This document shows, piece by piece, positions 9,073-17,418 of a stretch of 64,000 nucleotides of DNA. Position 1 is the first letter of the stretch, and each line of letters starts with the position of its first letter. Position numbers and translations under genes: made by a program. The stretch spans positions 25,924 to 89,923 of the forward strand of contig JAFQLS010000008.1 in NCBI GenBank assembly GCA_017396555.1, in the 5' to 3' direction. The notes beneath the pieces were generated by a model. The model saw only the letters and a program-made list of their open reading frames with translations, was not told the DNA's origin and made no database searches. The DNA is from Lachnospiraceae bacterium (GTDB lineage: Bacteria; Bacillota; Clostridia; Lachnospirales; Lachnospiraceae).

Positions 9073-10274
9073 TTACTTAGGATCTTTAATTTTTTCTAAT
9101 TCTTCTTTGAGTTTCTTAATGATTTCGTCTTTTTCCTCGAGCGATTTCCTGAGCTTGTCCTCGTTCTTCTTGAGTTCAGCCTCGTTTTTCTTGAGTTCAG
9201 CCTCGTTTTTCTTGAGTTCAGCCTCGTTTTTCTTGAGTTCAGCCTCGTTTTTCTTGAGTTCAGCCTCGTTTTTCTTGAGTTCAGCCTCGTTTTTCCTGAG
9301 TTTGTCCTCGTTTTTCTTGAGTTCAGCCTCGTTTTTCTTGAGTTTGTCCTCGTTTTTCTTGAGTTCAGCCTCGTTTTTCTTGAGTTTGTCCTCGCTTTTC
9401 TTGAGTTCAGCCTCGCTTTTCCTGAGTTTGGCCTCACTTTTCCTGAGTTTGGCCTCACTTTTTTTAAGTGTCTCCTGCTTTTTATCTAACTCGCTTGTCT
9501 CTTATCCAGATTTTCATATCTTTTTTCTAAATGATCATATTCGAGAATTAATGATTCGTCCATTTCTTCTATAACCTCCGTATTATATTCAGAATAGAGA
9601 TGGCTGTATAATTTTATGGTTAATTGAATAAGTCGTCTGGCATCGCTTCCTGTTATATTACCCATAGAGTAATTAGTTTGTATGCTTCCGAGTATATCAT
9701 TTTTAACAAGGGATTTCAAGGTGTTCAAATTATCTTCGGTATGTTCCTTTTTTAAAAGTTCTCTAAATTTTAAGAGTTCAAAAGGAATAAGAACAATCAT
9801 TTTCATTTTGTTAATATCTTCAACGGTATAATCTTGATATTTAAATGTCTTAACTCGATATTCAAATTTTCCCTGACCTTCAAAATCGAGATTGAGAGTA
9901 TAAAAATCCGGAGCATCTTTTGCTTCACAAAAAAAGATGACTCTTGGTGCGGGGAATCTTAATGTAGCCGAATCACGATTATACTTAACAGAATGTCCAA
10001 AACCATATTCAAAAACGCGCAATACAATATCCTCATCTTGATACATTTGAGCTTCAATGTGATAATTATAAAAATCATTAATCGTAATTATAGTATCTGC
10101 AAGGGTTCTTCTTAGATTATTATCAATAGATTCGGTCCAATGATAAGTAATTTCGCTGTCGAGGGAATGATTGGTTCCATATAAACCGTTTATAAGATTA
10201 ATAACAGCTTTTTGAGACATTGTAAGAATCTTTTTGAATATTTTATCATAGATATGTGTAATTTTTTCTTCCAT
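9073..10274 (-). pseudogene. Rpn-family PD-(D/E)XK nuclease/putative transposase with heptad-repeat tail, frameshifted
   Basis: The N-terminal part (start 10274, GGAGG upstream) reads 262 aa and stops at 9486. It matches the Rpn/PDDEXK_2 family: the opening KITHIYDKIFKKILT, LADTIITINDFYNYHIEAQMYQDEDIVLRVFEYGF with the acidic nuclease-like residues, and the conserved EFRVKTFKYQDYTVEDI-like middle. Directly beyond the stop, another minus-strand frame continues without interruption as ETSELDKKQETLKKSEAKL... to a TAA at 9073-9075. Family members usually carry exactly such a Glu/Lys coiled-coil tail, so a one-base deletion near 9502-9512 best explains the break. The tail is built of about 16 seven-residue units encoded by 21-bp repeats. 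If the shift is real, the nuclease domain is still made, without its coiled coil. Confidence 0.75.
9140..9475. repeat. 21-bp tandem repeat array
   Basis: About 16 degenerate copies of a 21-bp unit, read on the plus strand as TTGAGTTCAGCCTCGTTTTTC with GTTTGTCC and GTTTGGCC variants. On the minus strand each copy encodes one heptad such as NEAELKK or NEDKLKK, so the array is a coding coiled-coil repeat of the Rpn gene. The period is a multiple of three, so copy-number changes would keep frame. Confidence 0.9.
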
Positions 10275-10369
10275 AAACCTCCAGACGTGCGCACAACAAA
10301 TATATTTAGTATACTATATATATGATAAACTTATTTAAACGAAATGTCAATACAAAAAATATACAATAT

Positions 10370-10897
10370 TTACATGATGCACGACACGGTTATTATGCTT
10401 CCGAGGATTCCTGCAAGAGTACAAATAAGTGCTCCTGCAAGAGTCCATTTTGTTTTAATGACTTTTGCAGCGATAAAATAGACAGACATAGTATAAAAGA
10501 TGGTTTCGGTGCTCGCTAATATAACAGAACCAAGAAATCCTTCATAGGAATCGGGTCCGTATTCTTTGAATAAATCTATTACAAGACCATTTGCTGCTGA
10601 TGAAGAAAAAATTTTTACAATAGCTATTGGTACTACTGGAGCAGGTAATCCTATAGTTTTAGTGGTATTACCTATTAGCCCTGCTAGAAATGTTAAAAAT
10701 CCTGAAGAACTAAGAGTTCCAACTGCTATCATTAGACCGATAAGAGTTGGAACCAGATTGACAACAATTTTTATCCCTTCAGTTGCACCTTTGATAAAGT
10801 CGGAGTATATATTTTGTTTATTTATTAATCCATGTGCAACTATGTAAAAAATAACCAAAGGGATAATAGAATTTGAGATAAATAAAATTAAATTCAT
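10370..10897 (-). CDS. spmB: Spore maturation protein B
   Basis: 175 aa membrane protein, partner of SpmA. The N-terminal hydrophobic segment, the GATEGIKIVVNLVPTLIGLMIA block and the C-terminal SVILASTETIFYTMSVYF segment are typical. It is encoded opposite to spmA with a nuclease gene between, whereas the two are adjacent in most spore formers. No strong ribosome site precedes ATG 10897, but a TATAAT-like box lies a few bases upstream. Confidence 0.92.
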   Translation of the reverse strand: MNLILFISNSIIPLVIFYIVAHGLINKQNIYSDFIKGATEGIKIVVNLVPTLIGLMIAVGTLSSSGFLTFLAGLIGNTTKTIGLPAPVVPIAIVKIFSSSAANGLVIDLFKEYGPDSYEGFLGSVILASTETIFYTMSVYFIAAKVIKTKWTLAGALICTLAGILGSIITVSCIM

Positions 10898-10932
10898 ATA
10901 ATTATACCGTTTTAGTTAATTATATGTAGATG

Positions 10933-12036
10933 TTAATTAAATCTTTCCATAAATATTTCTTCTAAGGTATTTAGATTAATATCAGAATGTTCTACTTCTC
11001 TGGCGTATCGATAACTAATCTCTATGCAATCTTCGAAAGTTATTTGCTTGTGGCGGCTTAACCAAGTACTAATAATTATTTCTTCAATAAAGAATACGGA
11101 AAATGTTGCAAGGGCAAGCTTGCTATATACACAGTCGTCATATACTGCTCCACAAAAATATGTGTAGACAAAAAACATTAATAGTTGTTCTTTAAAAATA
11201 TCCCATCTCTCAATAGATAAAAAACATACGAAATCCTGATAAAATTCATCTCTTATAATAGAGTAGTTATCAAAGGATATGTCATACAAATTGTGTTTTA
11301 GTTCACTAATAATTTCAGGCCATTTCTTATCTAAAATTTCCAATTCGATAAATAACATATATGTAGCAGTCGCATTTTCGTATCTGTGGTGAGGAGTTAT
11401 TGGAGGTACATCAGGTTTGGTATTTATAATATCCTCAATTTTATATATTTCTCCGTTATCCACACATAACTGCATTTCTTTGGCCAGAGTCATAATGTGT
11501 GCCATTCGCTCATCCGCAGACAATTCTCGGTTCTGAATTATACCAAACAAAACCTCTCTTGCCTGTTCTAATTGAGTGTGCATAAAGAAATCGAAATCTT
11601 CAAACTCATCAATTAATGGCTCTTCTAAATCGTCTTCCTGGGTGAGAAAAGTAAGCTTGTTTATTTCGTTTAGAATCATATTGGCTGCCACAGGACAGGA
11701 TAATGAAAGTGAGAATTCTCTTACACTTTCAAATTCTTCGATATGTCTAGGATATAAATGACATGTCTTGCAGAGAAATTCTTCGCCTTTAGCGGTTACT
11801 AAATCACATAAATTATTATCATTAAGCATAGCGCATCTGCCGTTATTCTGAAAAAATGCCCCTTCTTCCCAATCGATAGAATTCTTTAAACGGTGGCTAA
11901 ATTCATCTTTTTCCTTGCTGTATTTTTCAAGGGTACCTTCATCAATCATTATTTGCCATCCGGCACAACAGGTGCTAGGGCATTTATCAGCTATGCATTT
12001 AAAATTGTCGTAGTAATGTGGCTTGACATATCTCAT
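10933..12036 (-). CDS. fliB: Flagellin lysine-N-methylase (FliB family)
   Basis: 367 aa. The N-terminal Cys cluster C14, C19, C23-C24 (KCPSTCCAGW), then RCAMLNDNNLCDL and CKTCHLYPR, is the Cys-rich signature of FliB-family proteins, which methylate surface lysines of flagellin. The rest is helical with no other known domain. No flagellar gene lies in this window, so the flagellin link is from family knowledge only. It is transcribed away from the polysaccharide locus. Confidence 0.87.
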   Translation of the reverse strand: MRYVKPHYYDNFKCIADKCPSTCCAGWQIMIDEGTLEKYSKEKDEFSHRLKNSIDWEEGAFFQNNGRCAMLNDNNLCDLVTAKGEEFLCKTCHLYPRHIEEFESVREFSLSLSCPVAANMILNEINKLTFLTQEDDLEEPLIDEFEDFDFFMHTQLEQAREVLFGIIQNRELSADERMAHIMTLAKEMQLCVDNGEIYKIEDIINTKPDVPPITPHHRYENATATYMLFIELEILDKKWPEIISELKHNLYDISFDNYSIIRDEFYQDFVCFLSIERWDIFKEQLLMFFVYTYFCGAVYDDCVYSKLALATFSVFFIEEIIISTWLSRHKQITFEDCIEISYRYAREVEHSDINLNTLEEIFMERFN

Positions 12037-12173
12037 GGTTTTTACCTCGGTTGTTTGTAAATGATATTGATTATAACATTTTGAAAAGGGGAGTTCAATG
12101 TGGTTGGGATAGAACTATGAAAATACTTATATGTACATATAGTAATTAAAGAGTGTTAGAGATAAGCTTTATC

Positions 12174-12202
12174 TTGACCATAAACGAACTATCACTTATA
12201 CT
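12174..12202 (+). promoter_or_regulatory. SigA-type promoter of the polysaccharide locus
   Basis: TTGACC (12174-12179), 17-base spacer, TATACT (12197-12202), 30 bases before the first gene of the locus. Confidence 0.75.
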
Positions 12203-12232
12203 TATACTGATGTAATATATGGAGATGAGTTA

Positions 12233-13273
12233 ATGAAGACAAGAAATTCCAATTTAGAAATGTTGAGAATATTATGTATGTTGATGATTATTTCGCATCA
12301 TTATTCAGTACATGGTTTTGCATCGTTTGGTTTAACATATGGTACAAATAGACATTTAGTGGATATTTTGTCAATGGGCGGAAAATTAGGTGTTAATATA
12401 TTTGTGTTGATCTCAGGATATTTTGTAATAAAAACGGAGATAAGTATTTATAAAATAATATCAATTATAGTTCAGACTTGGTTTTATTCTATTGGGATAC
12501 TTGTATTATTCTTGACTGTATTATCAACCGAGAAAACAATCGAAGGTATAGACATAAAAAAAAGTATTATGCCATTATCGTATCAAACATATTGGTTTGT
12601 TACGTGCTATGTTATTTTGATGATACTAACACCGTATATAAATATTTTAGTAAATAACATATCAAAAAAGATGCACTGTAAATTAATAGTGATATTTCTA
12701 TGTATGTGGTCAGTAATACCGTCTATATTCAGAGAAAACTTATTAATGTATAGTGAATTAGGATGGTTTGTGTTGTTGTATTTTATAGCGACATATATTA
12801 GAAAATATGTAGACAATGATAAAATTAACCTTAAAAAACATATAGGTATAACTATTTTATCAGGAGTTTTATTAGTTGTTTCTGTGGTAATGCTGGATTG
12901 TATAGGACGTACGTATATGATAGAAGAATTATCAGTTATGAGAAGATGGTACTCTAGTATGAATAGTGTGATTGTAATAGTACTATCTATAGAGCTGTTT
13001 TTGGTTTTTCTTGCAATGAAAGAAAAAAGTAACAGATTCGTCAATACAATAGCAAGTGCTACATTTGGTGTATATTTGATACATGATAATTTTTTATTAA
13101 GGCCATATATATGGGATGTTATTTTTAAAAATAAGGAAATGTATTCATCGCAATATTTGATTGTACATGCTATATGCACGATAAGTATTATATTTGTAGT
13201 GTGTCTAATAATTGACTTGATAAGACAATTACTTGTTAAATTATTTATTAAATTTATTAGGAGGTTAAAATGA
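12233..13273 (+). CDS. Membrane acyltransferase, acyltransferase-3 family
   Basis: 346 aa with about ten hydrophobic segments. The opening RNSNLEMLRILCMLMIISHHYS carries the R...E.LR...M..I..HH pattern in which the His is thought to be catalytic. Such enzymes O-acetylate or succinylate sugars at the membrane. It heads the polysaccharide locus behind a good promoter, and its stop overlaps the start of the methyltransferase gene by 4 bp. The sugar it modifies is not predictable. Confidence 0.88.
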   Translation: MKTRNSNLEMLRILCMLMIISHHYSVHGFASFGLTYGTNRHLVDILSMGGKLGVNIFVLISGYFVIKTEISIYKIISIIVQTWFYSIGILVLFLTVLSTEKTIEGIDIKKSIMPLSYQTYWFVTCYVILMILTPYINILVNNISKKMHCKLIVIFLCMWSVIPSIFRENLLMYSELGWFVLLYFIATYIRKYVDNDKINLKKHIGITILSGVLLVVSVVMLDCIGRTYMIEELSVMRRWYSSMNSVIVIVLSIELFLVFLAMKEKSNRFVNTIASATFGVYLIHDNFLLRPYIWDVIFKNKEMYSSQYLIVHAICTISIIFVVCLIIDLIRQLLVKLFIKFIRRLK

Positions 13274-14664
13274 ACTATAATATTAAAGTAATTAGACCGG
13301 GATCAACACATGCTAAATTTTTGGATGAGATAGAACCAGGAAGTACTGTGCTTGAATGTGGATGTGCTACAGGATATATGACAAGATACATGAGTGAGGA
13401 GCTTGGTGTCAAGGTATGGATTGTAGAGTATGAGAAAAAAGCCTTTGATTTGGCTATAAATTATGCTGAAGGTGGACTCTGTGCAGATTTAATGGGTGAT
13501 GAATGGAGAGAATATTTTAGAGGATATAAGTTCGACTATATTATGTTCGCGGATGTTCTTGAACATGTATATGATCCTAAATATGTATTGCAGTCAGCAA
13601 CTGCCTTGCTAAAGAAGGAAGGTAAAATATTAGTTTCGCTTCCAAACATCGGACATAATGACATAATTATGAGTTTATACGAGGATAATTGGAATTATAA
13701 AACAACAGGTCTTTTAGATGAAACACATATAAGGTTCTTTGGTTATAAAAATATAGACAAATTTTTTAATGAGGCAGGACTTTCAATAATCAAAAAAGAT
13801 CATGTATTTACTAATCTTGGAGAAAGCGAACATAGAACAAAATTTAACAATAACAATGCTGTATTATTAGATGCCTTAAAACTAAGAAAATATGGAAATA
13901 TATATCAATTTGTTATAGTTGCGCAAAGAACAGACTATGTAGTGACAAATGATATTAAACAGGAAGAGATGCCGGTTAAGCCGATTAGTTTTATTGGGAA
14001 TGCGTTTTATAATGATACGATGGCATTTTCAGGAAACAAAAGAATAGATTTGAGGCTGAATGTAGATGGTATAATAAGAGAACAGTTTGATTACACGAAG
14101 ATAAATGATAAATATTTTAGATATGATCCGATAGAGGGAACTCATTGTGTAGTAAAGGGAATTCAATTTGAAGCAGATGGAAAAGTGTTGGATATAGAAT
14201 CGCACAATGGCGTACAGCTTAATGGTAGTGATAAGATTATATTTGAAAATGATGACCCAAGAATAATTGTTAGTGTTCCAGAGGGAACTAAGGAATTAAA
14301 GATTTCTGGAAGGGTTATTCCTATATTTACTAATTTAGAAAGAGAACTGGCAAAGAAGGCTGTCGAATTTGATAATATGAGACTTGAGGCCGAGAGAGAA
14401 AAGGAACAGATACGAATTGCCTTGGAGAATGCATATAAGCTATTAAATAATTGTACCAGTTCAGAAATAGTTGAGCGTGCAGCAAAGCTAGAAGCTATGT
14501 ATGAGGAATATGAAAATGCAGAAAAGAAAGAAAAGAAACAGTTGCTTAAGAATTATTCGAATGGTGTTATAGAAAATATTAATGTATCATATGAAGAGAC
14601 GGAGATTGCAAAGAAAAGCAATGAAATAAAAAATGTTATTAATTCTTTGAAAAAATATGTATAA
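13270..14664 (+). CDS. SAM-dependent methyltransferase with C-terminal coiled coil
   Basis: 464 aa. Residues about 1-210 form a class I methyltransferase: VLECGCATGYMTRYM is the SAM loop, and MFADVLEHVYDP is the post-II motif of the Methyltransf_11/23 group. A second region (about 235-350) looks beta-rich, and 360-464 is a Glu/Lys-rich coiled coil. Such two-part proteins in glycan loci often methylate a sugar or cap chain length; here that is inference from context. Start ATG has an AGGAGG upstream inside the previous gene. Confidence 0.8.
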   Translation: MNYNIKVIRPGSTHAKFLDEIEPGSTVLECGCATGYMTRYMSEELGVKVWIVEYEKKAFDLAINYAEGGLCADLMGDEWREYFRGYKFDYIMFADVLEHVYDPKYVLQSATALLKKEGKILVSLPNIGHNDIIMSLYEDNWNYKTTGLLDETHIRFFGYKNIDKFFNEAGLSIIKKDHVFTNLGESEHRTKFNNNNAVLLDALKLRKYGNIYQFVIVAQRTDYVVTNDIKQEEMPVKPISFIGNAFYNDTMAFSGNKRIDLRLNVDGIIREQFDYTKINDKYFRYDPIEGTHCVVKGIQFEADGKVLDIESHNGVQLNGSDKIIFENDDPRIIVSVPEGTKELKISGRVIPIFTNLERELAKKAVEFDNMRLEAEREKEQIRIALENAYKLLNNCTSSEIVERAAKLEAMYEEYENAEKKEKKQLLKNYSNGVIENINVSYEETEIAKKSNEIKNVINSLKKYV

Positions 14665-14678
14665 AAGAAGGATAAAAT

Positions 14679-15482
14679 ATGGAAATAGTAAAGACTACAG
14701 AAGACATAAAAAGTGTCGTAAATAATACTATTGAGTCTGGTAAAATCGAGTTGATTAATAGTACTATAACATTTTGTGGAGAAGGCAATATATTGGTGCT
14801 TGAGGATGGAGTTAAACTGGTAAATAGCAATATAAGATTTGAATCAGACAATTCGTTGATATATTTATCATCTTGTTATTGGGGTTATAGTTTGGAAATT
14901 CAAATATACAAGAATTGTGTATGTTCATTTGGAAAAAATAATTATATTAATGCAAGAATGTCGCTAATTATTGGAGAGGGAATGAACTTCTTTTGTGGAA
15001 AAGAATCCTTATTTGCAAGAGAAGTAAAAATCAGAACCTCCGACCATCATTTAATATACGATATTGATTCTATGAAAAGGATTAATTACGGAAAATCTGT
15101 ATATCTAGGAGACCATATTTGGCTAGCTGATGGATGTAGAATTTTTAAAGGTTCGATGATAGGTTCGGGTTCAATAATAGGAGCTGGAGCTACTATAACT
15201 AATAAAGTTATAGGAAGTAATGAAATGTGGGCTGGAACTAAACGAATTAAGAAAAAAGTATGTTTTCTTAGTGCGAGTCCTCTTAAGGATTATGGCGCAG
15301 AATTAGAAAAATATGATGAACTGGATAACAACAAATATATTTATAGTGAAGAAGGACAAATAATATCTTTTACCGATATCGAAGAGAAATTACAGGTAAT
15401 GAATGTAAATGATAAAAAGCAATATATTAAAGAGTTGTATCAGAACACCTCTAAAAATCTATTTTATATTAAAAGCTTATAA
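14679..15482 (+). CDS. Hexapeptide-repeat acyltransferase-like protein
   Basis: 267 aa. The middle is left-handed beta-helix-like: LGDHIWLADGCRIFKGSMIGSG and IIGAGATITNKVIGSNEMWAG show the isoleucine-rich hexapeptide pattern of LbH acetyltransferases, and RTSDHHLIYD contains the His expected for catalysis. The last 70 residues are unrelated and probably helical. A surface-sugar O- or N-acetyltransferase role is inferred from the surrounding genes. Confidence 0.78.
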   Translation: MEIVKTTEDIKSVVNNTIESGKIELINSTITFCGEGNILVLEDGVKLVNSNIRFESDNSLIYLSSCYWGYSLEIQIYKNCVCSFGKNNYINARMSLIIGEGMNFFCGKESLFAREVKIRTSDHHLIYDIDSMKRINYGKSVYLGDHIWLADGCRIFKGSMIGSGSIIGAGATITNKVIGSNEMWAGTKRIKKKVCFLSASPLKDYGAELEKYDELDNNKYIYSEEGQIISFTDIEEKLQVMNVNDKKQYIKELYQNTSKNLFYIKSL

Positions 15483-15506
15483 AATATAATAAAGGGAGTG
15501 ACAACA

Positions 15507-17333
15507 ATGTTTTTTGGAAAAAAGAAAGAAAAGAAAAAAATTCTTATTATAGAAAGTCTTACAAGAGAAAATATAAAAAGATTAACAGTTGAGTTTCCGA
15601 TAATGCATTATGACAACGTGTATGTTAAGAATGCGAATGGTACAACGCTTCCAAAGGAATATACCAATGTTATATATAACGAAGATGCATCAGATGTGGA
15701 TGGCGATAAGTATTATCTGGGAGTGGATAAGGCTGAAGGTCATATTATTAAGGAAGAGGAAGTGACATTTCCTGAACTTAATAAGCCATATATGAAGTAT
15801 AATTTTGGTAGTTTAAATCCAGATAAAACATTTTGTGTGTTTGTACCGGAAGAAAAAAATGGTTTGTTTTATTTTGTGAATTATTTTTCAAGATTACTTG
15901 ATTTCTGTGAAAAAAATGGAATAGAGCCAGTAGTAGATATGTCTAATTTCAGAAATCTTTATATATCCGATGATAATCTAGGAAAGTTCAATGCTTGGGA
16001 AAGTTATTTTGAAAATTTTACGAACATACCACTCAAAGAAGTATACAGTAGTCAAAATGTAATAATTGCTTCACAGGATATGAATAGCATAACTTACAAT
16101 AAATTTGGTAACGGCGATAGAATCAAAATATATGAAAAGTATTTCAAACTTAGCAAGAACTTAAATGCTGCAGCAGAAAAAGAAATTGAAAGATTAGGAC
16201 TAAATAATAGAAGAGTTCTAGGCGTATTGTGTAGAGGTACAGATTATCTTACAGCATATAAGCATGCTATCCCACTTGATGCTCACGAGATGGCTGCGGT
16301 GGCTATGAGGCATATGTTTGAATATCGTTGCGACTATGTATTCTTAAGTACTGAAGATCAGAGCATACTTGATTATTTTATATCAGTGTTTGGAGATAAA
16401 TGTTTGTATACTAATCAGCAGCGTTTCTCAAATATAGGTAATGAGAAGATTGGTCATATAATGAGAGATGTTAAAGAGAAGAGAGAGAATGATGAGTATT
16501 TAAGAGGAGAGGAATATTTTATAACTATTCATTGTCTTAGTAAATGTCATAATCTCACAGCTACTCATTGTGCAGGAACAAGAGCTGCAATTGTATTAAA
16601 TGGAAATAAATATGAGCATGTTAATGTAATGAATAAAGGAATATCTTGTGTTAATGGAGACAATCCTTTGTTTGTAGAAAGTCATAATAAGAACCTTATT
16701 TCAATTAAATTGGATAAGACTATACAAAAGTCTGGAATTACAATGGAAAATGCTGTAGATGGAAAGGTTCATATATTTGGAAAAGCTGAGGGCAAGGTTT
16801 CTCTATATATCAAGACCAGATGTAGAAGCTTCATTTGTGATGGTGTAACCTATTCAATGTCTATTAAAGGTTTTGAAAAGTATGATGTTAACGATGCTCA
16901 TTTCACAATGAAAACGTACTCATTGAATGATAAGGGTGAAGCTGTAGATAACAAATGGTGGTGCAAAAACGGAGAACATTTTGCCTACGAAAAAAAGCCT
17001 GAATATTATGACATATATATTGTGTTAGAAGAAGGTGTTGAAATAGATACCACAATTTCAGTTCAGTTTGAAATGGGAAAGGATTGTACAGCGTATGTTC
17101 AGAGCCACACGAGCATAACTGAGATAGGCTTAAAGGATGATAAAGGACAGTTTCATGAACTAGCTGAAGGTGATAAGATAAATCTGCAGAATGGTGTTAT
17201 GACTATAGGTTCTAAGAGAGTCGCCTTAAATCATGATGAGTTTAAGAAATATAGAAATATAGTACGTTATCAGAATGGAATTGTTTGTTATAAATATAAG
17301 GATTCATATATAAATGATGATATGATATTATAA
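15507..17333 (+). CDS. Fucosyltransferase-like glycan-locus protein
   Basis: 608 aa. Residues about 100-400 resemble the GT-B fucosyltransferase/NodZ-like fold: VLCRGTDYL corresponds to the HxRxxD-type donor-binding motif, CDYVFLSTEDQ to the following strand and LTATHCAGTRAAIVLNG to the C-terminal nucleotide-sugar site. The remaining 200 residues are beta-rich and unrecognised. ATG 15507 has GGGAG 8 bases upstream and is preferred over GTG 15498. Activity as a glycosyltransferase is likely; the sugar is uncertain. Confidence 0.65.
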   Translation: MFFGKKKEKKKILIIESLTRENIKRLTVEFPIMHYDNVYVKNANGTTLPKEYTNVIYNEDASDVDGDKYYLGVDKAEGHIIKEEEVTFPELNKPYMKYNFGSLNPDKTFCVFVPEEKNGLFYFVNYFSRLLDFCEKNGIEPVVDMSNFRNLYISDDNLGKFNAWESYFENFTNIPLKEVYSSQNVIIASQDMNSITYNKFGNGDRIKIYEKYFKLSKNLNAAAEKEIERLGLNNRRVLGVLCRGTDYLTAYKHAIPLDAHEMAAVAMRHMFEYRCDYVFLSTEDQSILDYFISVFGDKCLYTNQQRFSNIGNEKIGHIMRDVKEKRENDEYLRGEEYFITIHCLSKCHNLTATHCAGTRAAIVLNGNKYEHVNVMNKGISCVNGDNPLFVESHNKNLISIKLDKTIQKSGITMENAVDGKVHIFGKAEGKVSLYIKTRCRSFICDGVTYSMSIKGFEKYDVNDAHFTMKTYSLNDKGEAVDNKWWCKNGEHFAYEKKPEYYDIYIVLEEGVEIDTTISVQFEMGKDCTAYVQSHTSITEIGLKDDKGQFHELAEGDKINLQNGVMTIGSKRVALNHDEFKKYRNIVRYQNGIVCYKYKDSYINDDMIL

Positions 17334-17418
17334 TAAAAAGTTTACACTTTGAATTTACAATGTTAAAATGAGACAAGTAGTGTATGTGAATAAATATCGA
17401 AAGAAGGAAAATCGCATT

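Noticed and set aside
9096-9458. Minus-strand open frame of RxNSRKT-type repeats
   Set aside because: Another shadow frame of the same repeats, lacking a ribosome site and any natural amino-acid composition.
9140-9475. CRISPR array
   Set aside because: The 21-bp units are contiguous with no unique spacers and code for heptads; no cas gene is nearby.
9107-9574. Open frame rich in Ser/Phe/Leu on the plus strand across the repeat array
   Set aside because: It is the shadow of the 21-bp repeat; the minus-strand frame gives proper Glu/Lys heptads matching the Rpn-family tail.
9486-10274. Insertion sequence
   Set aside because: The Rpn-type gene is called transposase-like in databases, but I see no terminal inverted repeats or target duplication around it.
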